A stretch of DNA of 64,000 bases from Aurifilum marmelostoma (GCA_027559495.1 JAMXSV010000008.1:2852001-2916000); one strand, 5' to 3'; shown: positions 10,711 to 22,107, numbered from the stretch's first letter. Numbers and translations are program-made. Notes: generated from the sequence alone by a model not told the origin.

Positions 10711-12024
10711 CTAGGCTAAGCCTTTAGATTTCCAATATACTTCCAGATCACGAAGGAATGCCCACTTCACATGATCTCCTAAGCCCTTTGATTTCCAGTC
10801 ATTGAGACTCTTGGGGAAGTGAGGTGCCGCATCTCTGATGGTGGAGTCGTGAGCTACAATAACAAGGACGTTCTCATTGCAGTCAAGCTCCTGCAGCCAG
10901 CCAACGGTATTGGTTGCTAGAGGAAGATCGAGTCCGAAGGTCAAATCAAACAGGGCGTCTGTTGGCTGTCGGCCTCGTGATTGCTGAAGCTCACTCCAGG
11001 CACTTCCGGGACACAGAATCATCCCCCCATCGCAAGGCTTACATGGATGTGGAGATATCTTGTCAGGTATCGGGAGGTGCTTGGAGGGCCGGAAGATACC
11101 AGCGTAGTGGCATACATCACCTCCGAGGAGGACGAATGTATCCGGGTCTCTGGTGGTGCGAGCTAGTCCACAGAGGTGGCCCACTGCATGGCCAGGGCTG
11201 TCCAAGAGATAGAAGGATCCGTCCCCGAAATAATCGAAGGCGGGAAAATTTCCTATCTGTAGTGCCTGTGGTCCATCGAATGTAATTTCGACTAGATCAC
11301 GGCCGCTTTCGAGAAGTCAGTCCTCGGTCAGCAGAATAGGGACGGCGCCTTCAAGGGTCATCCAAGACATGACGGACACATCTGCAGCAACTGAACGAAC
11401 GATTATTGGAAAATGGATCACTTACGCATAATCACTCTCAAGAATTGGAGATTTTGGGTTGGCAGGTGCTCCAGGCAGCATTGACCCTTTGAAGCCGCGT
11501 CCGACCACTAGCTTTGTGGTCTCGGGAAAAGTCGATGGATCACCAATATGGTCCCAATGCCAGTGACTACATTGGGGTCAGCCTGAAGCCACAAAGAAAG
11601 GTGTCGTTTTCAGATGAGACTTGGGCAGGAGAGAAGGCAAATTTGTGTCCTCTGGGACCGGGACTACTGACCTCCATATGACAGCCTCGATCTCGCCCGC
11701 ACCCAAACCGTTGTCCTCGAGAATCTCAACAACGCTCTTGTTGACTTCGATGTTGTAATTCGTGGTTGGAAGATACGCCGAAATCTCTGGAGAATAATTG
11801 TTGTAATCCTTGCGTATGCCAAGGTCCCACACGAGCTTCCTCCCCGACGGGTGTTCCAAAAGGAAACACAACGACGGTGATGTCTTAAAGGTTTCCAGCC
11901 CCGGCACAGCAGGAGCCATAAAGCGCTTCAGAATAGCGGGCCCAAAATTGACCGGATTGATCATCTTGACAAGTACCGTCTCCTCACCAGGAGGAAGACG
12001 GACCACAGGAGAGGCTTGTGCCAT
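10711..12024 (-). CDS. Metallo-beta-lactamase-fold hydrolase, probable lactonase
   Basis: Zinc-dependent hydrolase likely to open a lactone ring. Three exons (12024-11672, 11566-11426, 11305-10711) join to about 362 aa. The full metal-binding set is visible: HWHWDH (residues 119-124, an HxHxDH motif created exactly across intron 1), a histidine in GHAVGH (204 or 208), the bridging Asp in GGD (228) and His in VAHD (317). This is the pattern of AHL-lactonase-like fungal proteins. The C-terminal -GLA is not a clear targeting signal. It shares a divergent promoter with the MFS transporter. Next to a BVMO, opening of a BVMO-made lactone is the simplest reading, but other substrates are possible. 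The acceptor of exon 3 (AAAG) is the least certain join. Confidence 0.87.
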
Positions 12025-12689
12025 GTCTTGCGTGTTGTATAGGGTTATCAGCCTTAGAAGGTGTCTCTCTAGGGACCTGTTGTGGTAGTGGAATGATCGA
12101 GGGCGGAGAAGCCGAGAGAGAGACAGAGTCTGGTAGGATGAAGTCTAGGCCCCGCGCCTACTATTGCCTCCTCATTCGCATCCGACAAAGCACCTGAGCG
12201 GAGCCCCTCCTCACTAACTATGTACAATTTTAGTTTATCCAAGACCCAAGCTCTCGGGCCCGGCAACACTTTGAAAGGCTAGACCCGCGGGCAAGAACAC
12301 TGAAAGTGGGTCTTCGCAACAGCCCCGGTAAACTTGAGAAAGAATCGCCGCCATTCTCGGCCCTGAGGATCTTTGCTTCCCCACGGGGTACCCCGGATGG
12401 TTAATCTCTCTTGATGAAAGTGGGACTCGGCGGTCAAAGACAGTGAGCGTCAGTGCTTGGATGATGCCGTATTCTCAGTGGAGGAAAGTCAGATCAAAGC
12501 AATCTCTCAATCAACCGTGGCCCATTTTAAATCGGCTCTCCCCATGGGGTTTCTTCTTTTCGTTTCGGTTCCATCATCCAGAGTCCTTCCGTTGATTCGA
12601 AATAACGCTTTCCTAGAAACTTGGCGGTAACATCGAAAGATCCCCTTTTGGATGCGAAATTTCTGACGATTCCGAGAAGACACATCATC
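12025..12689. promoter_or_regulatory. Divergent promoter of lactonase and MFS transporter
   Basis: About 665 bp between head-to-head starts. At about 12387-12401 the sequence CCCCGGATGGTTAATC is, on the opposite strand, close to the GTTAACCATTCCGGG block at 6721-6735, differing at one core base and one base of spacing. It is a weaker third candidate for the cluster element. Confidence 0.4.
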
Positions 12690-14594
12690 ATGTCAGGGCT
12701 CGAGAAGTCGGAGCCACAGGTTGAGCACTTGAGCGGTGCAGAGGACATCACTCCAACCAAGACTGTTGACACACTCCACAATGATGAGGCGCTTAAGGTT
12801 CTTGCCGGCTACCAGGGCGTTAGCGACTGGACCGAGAGCGAAGAGAAGAAACTGAGACGCAAGATCGACTGGAGACTGATGCCCATCCTTTGCATGACCT
12901 ATGGGCTGCTTTATTACGACAAGGCTATGCTAGGTCAAGCCGTAAGCTTCCTTCCCGAAAATACCCCCGATAATCACAAGGATTTGTCAAGCTGACACAC
13001 GCACACACACAACTCAGGCTCTGTTTGGCCTCATCAAAGACGTCGGTCTCGGTGTCCATGGCCGCTATTCCTTTTCTGCGTCCATCTTCTATCTGGGCTT
13101 CATCGCCGGGGCCTACCCAGCAATGGCCCTCGCCCAAAGATTTCCTGTCGACCGAGTTGCATCCGCCATTGTGATTCTATGGGGTATTTGCTTGATACTC
13201 AGTACTGTCTGCCATAATTATCAGGGATTCTACGTCCAGAGGTTCTTCTTGGGCTTCTTGGAGAGCGGCATCAGTCCCATGTTCATGCTCATCGTGGGCA
13301 TGTGGTATAAGAAGAACGAACAAGCTATGCGCATGGGGTAAGCAGCAGCCACTATGTGCAGACTGGGAAATAATCTAATGCGATGGGAGCATCATACACA
13401 ATGACAGAGCGTCTGGCTAACAAAGATCGAAAACAGCATTTGGTACTGCTGCACGGGCTATGTTTCCGTGTTCTCGCCACTCGTGAACTACGGCCTCGGC
13501 CAGATAAACGGCGGTGTTGGTACGTGGCGCTATATGTATTACTTTGCAGGTGGACTTACCATTGCCTGGGGTCTCATGCTATACTTCCTACTTCCCCCAG
13601 ACCCCATCAGAGCTAAAGGCTACGATACAAGGGAGAGGTATATTTTGGTTGCCCGTCTGCGGAGCAACAACTCGGGCGTACGCAACACGCATTTCAAGAT
13701 GGAGCATGTCCGTGAGGTGTTCCTGGACATCAAGTTTTGGCTCATGGCAGCCATAGCTTTCCTCTGCATGATCGCCAACGGCCCCATCTCCACCTTTGTT
13801 CCTACCATCATTGCTGGGTTTGGCTTCAACACACTCCACTCACTCCTGCTCATCATGCCTGCGGGCGCATATGCTGGCACAATGATGCTGGTGTTCTCCT
13901 ACGTGGCCATGAAGTACCCTGGAATGCGAACTTGGCTGGTAGCGCTGGGCCAGGCTGGCACGACCTTGGCAGCCCTTCTCCTGTGGAACCTACCATCTTC
14001 TGCCAAAGGTGGGCTCCTTTTCGCCTGCTACACCTTACCATCCGTCGGAGCAGGATACGCTGTCCTTATGGGATTGCAAGTTGCCAACACGGCCGGATAT
14101 ACCAAGAGATCTGTTGCATCGTCGGGGCTCTTTGTGGGTTACTGCTTGGGTACGTTCTGTCTTTCTTCTGACGCATATAACCTCCATCATAATTGCCAAC
14201 AACGGCTGCTGATGATTTGCATTGCATTGCAGGTAACTTCGTTGGGCCTCTCGTCTTCAGGGAACAGGATGCACCAAGATATGTAAGTTTGCAGAGAAAA
14301 CAATGGATATTGAAAAAATCCATCATATTCCTGACAATACACACTAGATACCTGGATTTATCACCACTACTATCACAGCCTTGATCGCTGGTATCCTTGC
14401 GATTGTGTATCGCTTCATCTGCATACGGGATAACAAGAAGAGAGACGAGGCCGGAGTCATGGAAGGTTTTGACCATGCTTTTGAGGATGATGTCACAGAC
14501 AAGAAGGTGAGTCTTGCTTCTATAAATTAAGTATATTCTCTTACCCTCTTGACTAATTACCACATAGAATCCGCAGTTCCGGTACATTCTGTAG
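12690..14594 (+). CDS. MFS transporter, anion:cation symporter (allantoate permease) family
   Basis: Probable plasma-membrane importer of an organic acid or related small molecule. Six exons (12690-12941, 13018-13337, 13437-14149, 14233-14282, 14348-14506, 14568-14594) give about 506 aa, typical of the Dal5/Tna1-like ACS family. A hydrophilic N-terminus leads into KIDWRLMPILCMTYGLLYYD, the usual first TM helix of this family, and the loop WYKKNEQAMRMG is also characteristic. Twelve TM segments are expected and many hydrophobic stretches are visible. The first methionine followed by SGLEKSEPQ was preferred because the open frame before it has no ATG. Uptake rather than drug efflux fits a catabolic role for the cluster (inference from family). 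The last exon encodes only eight residues. Confidence 0.9.
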
Positions 14595-14965
14595 GGAAGT
14601 TTGCCAGCTTAGTCCTCTAATTACTAGGTTACATTGGGAAGCATTGATGATCATGGTGAGAAGGTGATGATCAGGATTTGGGTTTGCATCCGCAAAAACC
14701 ATATTTCTTGCTTGCTAGTCGCTACCTTATTCTTATACGAGTCCTCTTTATAAATTCTTCGTTTGGGTACAACCTGTGTAAGCCCGACCGTTGCGCAGCT
14801 ATATGGGCCTTGGCCATTTCCAGTCAGCTGGGAGTGGTCACTCCTTTCAGCTGTCGCATACAACCTCTTCCCAGTTTCAAAGCATGTCCTGAAAACACGA
14901 CCAACAAAACAAGTACCTTATATTCTTTACATACAAAGCCCTCTTTCTTCTGATGACAGAGATTC
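14595..14965. other. Convergent 3' region of MFS and regulator genes
   Basis: About 370 bp between two stop codons. Small open frames here have no protein-like character. Nothing else is seen. Confidence 0.4.
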
Positions 14966-17365
14966 TTACAATGTAGGCATGAAATCCAACCCATCAATCG
15001 CGAAAAGATCGTCAAATTGCGTCATGAGCGTCTCGTTGAATAATGTATTTTCTGGCGAGGGGAACGCCCTGGTGACGATGCCCTGTTCCTTGCCGGTGAG
15101 CAGGCTGTCGGCGATGCTACTGGTCTGGCGGGTGACAAAAGGAAACAAAGTCGTCCAGTCGAAGCTATCATCGCTCGCCGGGGCTGTCCTAATGATCCTG
15201 GGATCTGCATCGAGTATGGTTCCAGGCAGACGGTCAAGGGTGTCACCCTCAGCGTGTTGCTCTTTCTCTGACCTCTCAATGGCCGTTCTTCCCAGAAGAC
15301 CTGTCCTCCCTGACGTCTCCTCTGCTGTATTCCTGAGTCGCTGGAAGCCCCCGCGTATCACATTTGCAGAGGCCCACATGTTCTGGAGCTGCTCGACCGT
15401 ACGCTCAAGGATGTCAAGACATTCGTTGGCGTCCTTGGCCAGGTGAGGAATGTGGGACGCCTGCAGCAGAGGGATGAAAGCCGTTCCAGTGTGCCAGCAA
15501 GTAATGGCCATCAGAAAGCGGCTGTTACCTCTGGCCAAGATGTCTCGTAGGATCCTGGCGATGCAGGACGCAGCTAGTATCGCAGGTGGAAGGGCTTGAG
15601 GGAGTGGATGGGTGGACCTTTTCAGGTGGAGAATGATGACGGTCGTGAGATATGGCAGATGAAGCTGGTGAACATCTCTGTCATAGTTGAGCGTGCGATG
15701 AGAACGGATCGGCAGCTGGAGGTGAGGAGGAAGGGAGGTCACCCAGTCGCTGAGCTCCTGAAGGTGTTCTTGGGTTCTGCAGAATGTGTCGTTGTTGTTG
15801 TTGTCGCTATTGTCCGGTCGGTAGAGCGTCTTGGCGACGCGTCCAATGATAGCACACAGACGAATCCACCACAGGAAAACCTCTCCTTTTCGTTGAGAAC
15901 GAGGATCACTAGGAAAGTCATCAAGCGTTGGTTCGTTGACGTTGCAGTCGGCCGGGTCTATGATTGCTGGCTTGCTCTGACACAATGCAGTGAGACGCTC
16001 GCGAGCCTGAAATATTAGGTGGTTAATTGGGAAGTCAGCCCGTGAGTCATAGGCCGGTTGGGTAGGGCCAATGGAGAGGATATAAATATAGTACTTACAA
16101 ATGCAGTCCACCAGATGCGGCGTCGAATACTGAGAACATATTCTGCCCCGTGTGGATGGCTAATCATCGTAGGCTCACGATGCAAGTTCATCTGTTGGGC
16201 ATGCCTGATCAGGACTGATGTCCACCACCAAGACGAGTGCCTGTGAACGGTCGACGGGGCGCGAGGAGCCCACCAGTAAAAGAGGGCTATCGCCTTGAGC
16301 GTAGTCAGGGGATCCGACTCCTCATCGTTGTAGAAAAGGGACCGGGCCTTGGCGTAGTACTCAGCAGGACCTGAGTGGGGAACCAAAGGCGGCTGCACAT
16401 GGCTTCCGGCGATTGCAAGGGAATTCGCTAGGAGGGGAGACCGCAGAATCTCGTCGGAGAGGTGCTCTGGGTCGAGCACCGGACACCACGGGTAGCAGTA
16501 TTCCAGGTAAGTCTCCGCGAAGCTCTCCATAAGATCATCCTGCTGCTGTGTGTCTGACAGGGGATACTTCTGCTGGAGACAGTCGGCCATGGTCTGTTCG
16601 TGGGCGTCCATCTCATTTTCGGGACCGTAGACTTGTAGGAAGCCGGTGTCGATGTCTCTGTGACTACTACTACCGATCGGATCGCTGTGCGAGCCAACAC
16701 TCTGGTGGGATCTTGCCGAAGGCGACGGCCCAGTTGGAACATTGCATGTTCCGGGTGGCTGTCGTCGGATAGAAGGGGTGGTAGTTTGAAAGGAAGGAGT
16801 AGTAGCGCAATTGAGTGATGTTGGTGGCTGCTGCTGGCCTTGTGAGGCTACGCTGGTAGCGGCATTGTCGACAAGGTGATCTTTTACATTCCTCCCTCCG
16901 ACAATGCTTGTCTGCTCGTGAAGATTGGCAAGAGAGATTTGAATGTTGCCCTCGGGCACTGGATCCTGTCGCAAGTCTGGCACATGAATGCTGTTGCCAT
17001 CGTCGGTAGATTCAGTACGCGGTGTGAGAGGACGATCCCTCTGATGCCCGCCGCCGCCACTGACCACAATCCCGCGCTGTCGTTTTGTGCGTCTTGAGGG
17101 CCGGAGTTGACACTCTTTGCCCGAGCTGTCACAGTTGCTGCAGGCGTAATCACCCTGCTCACTGCGAGCCTAATTTGGCAAAGCTGATTAGCAGGGTGTA
17201 ATTGAGCGAGCTGTGTGTGCACGTTCAGGGGAAGAGCAGTATTTTACATGCCTGGAGGTCGCATTTAATCTTCTTGGAATGGCAGCGGAGACAGACGTTT
17301 TCTGCGCGCTTCCTCTTGGGCTGTGTAGCATCAAATGGCAACCACTCACTGATAGACTCGGGCAT
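14966..17365 (-). CDS. Zn2Cys6 transcription factor with fungal-specific TF domain; likely cluster regulator
   Basis: DNA-binding regulator of about 741 aa from three exons (17365-17252, 17169-16099, 16006-14966). The binuclear zinc cluster has Cys 25, 28, 35, 48, 51 and 58, and it is split by the first intron (17251-17170). That intron works only as a GC-AG intron: the nearby GT alternative puts a stop in frame. The basic RPSRRTKRQR segment follows. A long Ser/Pro/Gln-rich linker leads to the fungal_trans domain (about residues 190-400), with PPLVPHSGPAEYYAKAR and the RRRIWWTAF / ARERLTALC junction split by intron 2. An Asn/Asp run (DNNNND) lies in the C-terminal half. It sits in the middle of the catabolic genes, the usual place for a pathway-specific regulator. 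The target site is not known; the GGTTAACC elements are candidates. Confidence 0.87.
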
Positions 17366-18196
17366 GTTGAATACGTGGATGATATGTCACCGCGTCAACT
17401 GCTGTCGTCTATGAAGGTTGCAAAGAGGAGGAGGAGGAGGAAGAAGAACAAAAGGGGCTCGTTGGTAGGGGTGTGCATCGACAGATGGACAAGGCGACGG
17501 AGAGCTGGGTTTAGAAGGTTCGCCAGGTGCCAGTCAAAGCTAACTTTACGGTGTAATCAAAGCATCCTAGGCCGCACAGCGAACCTTTTTTTTCTCTTCT
17601 CTTCAAAGTACGAGTCAGGGGGTTGGTTGGCTTGTCGAGGGATCCGAGAGACTGGGAGGACGGCAATAAGTAAGCCACATGCGGGGAAAAGACATGCGGG
17701 GGGGGGAGAGCACGCGCGGGGAAGGGGAGCCACTATTACTTCATGGCTTGTGGTCTGGGTCCGGCCTGGTAGTAGCATTAACCTTGAGTGGCTAGTCAGT
17801 CACGAACGCACACGCCGCTGCAGGTGCTCAGTGCGCTGTAGGGGGGGGGGGGCGGCGTGGGGGCTTCTGTAGAACAAGGACAAGGTCATCACCACGCCCA
17901 TCCAGACGGACCAAAACAGCACCACCAAAAGATATTGATGTTGGGTTTTCAAATGCATTTATTTTGTTTGGAACATGGCATATGTGATCGAGATGTTTCT
18001 TTGAGCCATGTTTACTTTCTCAGGGTCTCTGATAATGACAGGTAGGCTAACACGGCTACTGTGGCTATTCCTGTGGGTAATTATCGAGAGGTAGAGCCGG
18101 GGGCGGCGAAGAAAGAGAAGATGAAAGGAATTGAAAGCTCAAGGTAAAGTGGACCAAAAGACATATAAAAACATATATATAACCCCTCCAAAGCTG
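17366..18196. promoter_or_regulatory. Regulator promoter and BVMO-2 3' region
   Basis: Gene-less 830 bp. It holds a GAG/GGA-rich tract (about 17427-17445), a GGGGG-rich block near 17700 and a 12-base G run (17841-17852). An ATTAACC at 17777-17783 weakly resembles the cluster element. Confidence 0.4.
17841..17852. repeat. 12-base guanine homopolymer
   Basis: G run in the upstream region of the regulator gene, followed by CGGCG. See the finding on the five G runs. Confidence 0.9.
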
Positions 18197-20221
18197 TTAT
18201 GCACTCAGCTTCTCAGCCTTCTCGACATACCATGCCAGATCACTCTTGGGGTCCATCTCCCACTCAGTAAAGCCATTGCCCATAAATCGCAAGGGGTTGG
18301 AGGTACGGTATTGGATCTCGAAATCCTCGCCCCGGATCTCGCTGAGCATGCGGTTGAACAGGTGTGCGCTCCCACCAAACAGGGCAGTAACGCGGCCGTC
18401 GGCTTTGCCACGCTTGTACCAGCTCTTGCAACCGCCGCTCCAGACGAGTGTCTTGTGGACCTGATCACTGTAGCGGATGAAGGCATCTACAACATCTGTT
18501 TTGGGCTGGATGGACTTGATGTCCTCGGTCGCCATCTTGCGGATCCACTTAACGAAATAGTCTCCCGTCCAGTTCAGCGACTCAACGAGGGATCCGTGGC
18601 CGCCAAGGCAATTAGGCCCCATCATCATGAAGTAGTTGGGATAGTCAGGCACCGCAACTGAGAGGTATGAATCTGGGTCTTCGGCCCATCTGGTGGCGAG
18701 TTGGGTGCCAGACCTGCCAATGATGGGGTATCTTGGCCGATGAGAAACGTCGAAGCCCGTCGCGCAGACGACTGCTTTCGTCAGCAAGCAGAACTCATCG
18801 TCTTGTGAAAAATGTTCAAAGAACCAGGTCGATCACTTACCGACGTCGCATTCATAAAACTCGCCATCGTCTGTATAGACGCCCGTCTCTGACACCCTTG
18901 TTATGGGGCTATCGGTGATGTGGCAGTTCGGCCTGAGGAAGGATTCCAGATAGCCAGGGCCCGGTGTAATCCTGCGACAGCCCAGCTCCCACTTGGGGAT
19001 CAACATGTCGCAGAGCCTCTTATCGTGGTTGAGCTTCTCGGCCATCTGCTCGGATGCCAGTCGCATTCCCTCTTTGTTGTTCTCGCCCTTGACAAAGATA
19101 TAAAAGGATTTGTTGGTACGCGAGATGATGCCTTTCCTGTGCTCTAGGTGAAATGCAGGGTCGTGGAACTTGCGCCGTTCCTCATCGGTGTATTTTGGAT
19201 TGGGATCTGGGTCGTCTCTTCCAAGGTGCTTCGAGGGAGGTGCTCGATAGTACACCCAGGCAGGGCCGCGGATGAAATTCTTGACATCCGTCCCGGCCAG
19301 TTTGGCCATTTGTGGGACTATCTGGATCCCAGAGGAGCCGTTTCCGATCACTGCTATTCTCTTGCCCGAGTAATCGTAGTTGTGATCCCAACTCGCCGAG
19401 TGCGTGATATGACCCTTGAAATCACGCAGACCCGGGACCTGCGGCCAGGACTCATGGACCAGAACGCCCTGACCCGAGATCAGGACGTGGCAAAACTCAT
19501 CACGCTGCTGTCCCTCGTGCTCGACTGTCACCTTCCACTGTCCCTGGTCCTCCAGCCACTTCGCACCAACAACCCTGGTGTTGAGTTGCAGGTCCCGGTC
19601 AAGATTCCATTTCTTGACGGTGCTCTTCATGTATGCCAGAATATCAGCACCGCTGGCGTAGAATCGACTCCAGTCTGGGTTGGGGTCGAAGGGAAAAGCC
19701 TAGTGGTGTTCGTGCAGTCAGTAAGAATGTAAACTACTTGTCACCGCAAGCGACGATAGTCACCATTGATATTAGTTACTAAGCCGAGGATCTCTGCTTA
19801 CATAGATGTGTGCCGGAACATCGCACTGAACACCGGGATAGTTGTTCACGAACCAAGTCCCTCCGACTTCGCTTCGCGCCTCAAATATGGTATGTTCTAC
19901 AATGTCTCGCATATCTGGAAATCTGTGTTGAAACTTGTGCGCCATCAGCAGGCCTGAGAAGCCTGCTCCGATGGTAATGACCTTGATCTTCCGAGGCTTG
20001 TACGCAAAAGCAGTGCTGAGCTTGAATGGGTCGCTGTTCGCCTCATCTTGTTGTGCTGTAGCGGTGCTGTCCTCAGCCACGAAGATGCTGCCGCCGCCAG
20101 GAACTTCTGGCAGCTCTGTTGCTGGCATACGCGGTACCTCTCCATCTGACTGGGGTGCAAGTACTGGGTCTGGGCCAGACTGCGCCGGTGGAATTACCGG
20201 GGCCTGGATAAGGGATGTCAT
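18197..20221 (-). CDS. Second Baeyer-Villiger-type flavin monooxygenase, long form
   Basis: FAD/NADPH monooxygenase of about 618 aa from three exons (20221-19802, 19699-18841, 18774-18197). The N-terminal extension of some 75 residues is Pro-rich and precedes the FAD motif GAGFSG (85-90). EVGGTWFVNNYPGVQCD follows. A perfect BVMO fingerprint FKGHITHSASWD is at 234-245, and the NADPH motif GNGSSG is at 259-264. The late ATGFDV and the MMGPNCLGGHGS segment are typical of fungal BVMOs acting on larger substrates (steroid- or polyketide-type enzymes); that substrate assignment is inference. It clearly belongs to a different subgroup from the first BVMO (553 aa, YKG fingerprint), so the two are not a recent duplication. 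It shares a divergent promoter with the SDR at 20945. Confidence 0.92.
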
Positions 20222-20944
20222 GGTGCAAGAATGTATATGGTAGACGTGGTAAGGTACTAAACAGCTGTCTCCAAATCGATGGAGAAATCTCACCTCAAGG
20301 GCAAGTCTGTTTGAGTCCGTCTGCACGAGTGAGAAGACTGGCTTAAGGTGAGAGGAAAGGGTAGCTTCCCAGGTCCGAGTTGTCAACGGCGAAGGCTAAG
20401 GATGCTTCAAGTCCTAAATAACCTCGGCTTTCACATTTAGAAAGATGTGTTTCCTCGCATGAATTATTTCAAGTCTGGATTAGAGGCAACTTGTAAGACT
20501 ATCTCGGGGAAGCTCAGTTTGCCAACCAAGTACATGACGGCAGTTGATGGGTCCTTCGGCAAAGCCTCTTCCAAACGGAGGTAATGAAACCACATTGGGA
20601 GGAGCAGTAATTCCTGGAGCCGAAATATGCTACCATCGGCTTCCCATCCGCGTTGAATAGCGGCAAGCCCAATGTGGTTAACCGTAACGGCAGCCCCACG
20701 CCGCCCCCTCCCGAACAGCTGGGCAGCCTTAGGGGCGAATAGAGTCCGAGCGTCGATACCGTATCTTGTTACCGAATCAGAGACCCAAAGCCTATAGATC
20801 CTGCGGAGTTATACCCAAGTTTGAAAGCCCTCGTCGCGGTGCAATCGAGCTTGCTCAATTATCGTTCCTCTAGCCTCGTCTCTCAGAAAATCATCAACAA
20901 GCTTCTGACCTTACATTGAATTAGAGCCAAGCCTTTCCGCCATC
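20222..20944. promoter_or_regulatory. Divergent promoter of BVMO-2 and SDR-2
   Basis: About 720 bp between head-to-head starts. It carries the 13-bp element (20675-20687, reverse orientation) shared with the 6500-6905 promoter, and TTGTTACCGAAT (20766-20777) shared with the first BVMO promoter. Both fall in the half nearer the SDR. Confidence 0.55.
20675..20687 (-). promoter_or_regulatory. Shared 13-bp cluster element, copy 2
   Basis: TGGTTAACCGTAA on the + strand, the exact reverse complement of 6716-6728. It lies about 260 bp upstream of the SDR-2 start. Confidence 0.45.
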
Positions 20945-21985
20945 ATGCCTGTGCCTCGTTACATCTACTCAGGGCCTATTGATCACACGGTCGTACCAGA
21001 TGTGAGCAATGTAAAGGGAAAGTCTGTCGTCATCACTGGCGGAGCAAACGGCATGGGAGAGATATTTGTGCGGGCATTTTGCGATGCAGGGGCATTTGTC
21101 ACATTCGCCGATGTCAGCGACCGGGGCAAGGTCATTGAAGAGGAGTTGAACACCAAAGCCACCCGTTGTGTCTTTGTCAAGTGCGACATCAGGAACTGGG
21201 ACGAACAAAAGGCAATGTTTGAGACTGCCAAGAGCCGAAGCCCTGAGAGCAGCGTCGATGTTGTCATTGCGAATGCTGGCATCAGTCGCAGCTCCGGGGA
21301 TAGCCTCTGGAACCTGGACGACCCTGACGGAGAGCCCGTCCGGCCGGACCTGAACATTGTTGAGGTCAACCTTCGTGGGTCTCTTTACACCTGGAAGTTA
21401 GCGGTCCACTATTTCCGCAAACAGCCAGATACTGAAGATCGTGATCGTTGCTTTATCATCACGGGGAGCATGGTTGCCTACATCGACTCACCTGGCAACT
21501 GGGAGTATACGGCTACCAAGTACGGCCTGCGCGGCTTTATGCGTACGGCGAGACGCTCCAGTTGGGAACAGGGTATCAGAATTACTTATGTCGCGCCGTG
21601 TTGGATCAAGAGCGCCATCCGAACAGCCGAGTATGAGAAGTGGCTGACAGACCATGGCATCGAGTTTGGAGAGACTGAGGATGTGGCAGCTTGCATGATG
21701 AGGATCGCCTGCGACAAGTCGATCAATGGTGAGCGATCTTTCAACACAAGACACCGCCAACTCTTTCCATGTAATTAGATCTCAGTGCTGACTGTCGTTA
21801 CTGCAGGCCGTTCGCTTATGATTACACCTCGAAGTGTTGTGAAGGAGGGGTTTGTGGATATTGACCGAGAGGACTATAAAGACACGGCCGAGGATTCCTA
21901 CCTAAAGAAGGTTCAGGAGACCCAGTTGATTATCATAGAAGACAAGTGGAAGGATGATTACAAGGTTAGGGTGTACAAGGAGTGA
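20945..21985 (+). CDS. Short-chain dehydrogenase/reductase (NAD-type)
   Basis: Oxidoreductase of about 320 aa from two exons (20945-21728, 21807-21985). The cofactor loop TGGANGMG is at 31-38, Asp56 after beta-2 favours NAD(H), NAG is at 110-112, the catalytic Ser175 lies in ITGS, and Tyr188 and Lys192 lie in YTATK. The C-terminal exon, rich in Asp, Lys and Glu, extends beyond the usual SDR core. It resembles the 15-hydroxyprostaglandin-dehydrogenase-like fungal group. Divergent from BVMO-2, it may supply or reduce that enzyme's ketone substrate (inference). It is intact, so it could compensate for the frameshifted SDR at 5569-6499. This is the last gene that clearly belongs to the catabolic group. 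Confidence 0.9.
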
Positions 21986-22077
21986 AATCTGATCACACGA
22001 GCTCTCCACAGCCCGGGGAACATGACAACATGTCTGCGCGTTTCGGGCATCAAATGATACTCGTAGGGGAATGTCTC

Positions 22078-22107
22078 TTGCTCCCTCCTGCTCCCTCCTG
22101 CTCCCTT
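22078..22107. repeat. Short tandem repeat, 10-bp unit
   Basis: CTCCCTCCTG is repeated two and a half times just downstream of SDR-2. No function is evident. Confidence 0.8.
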
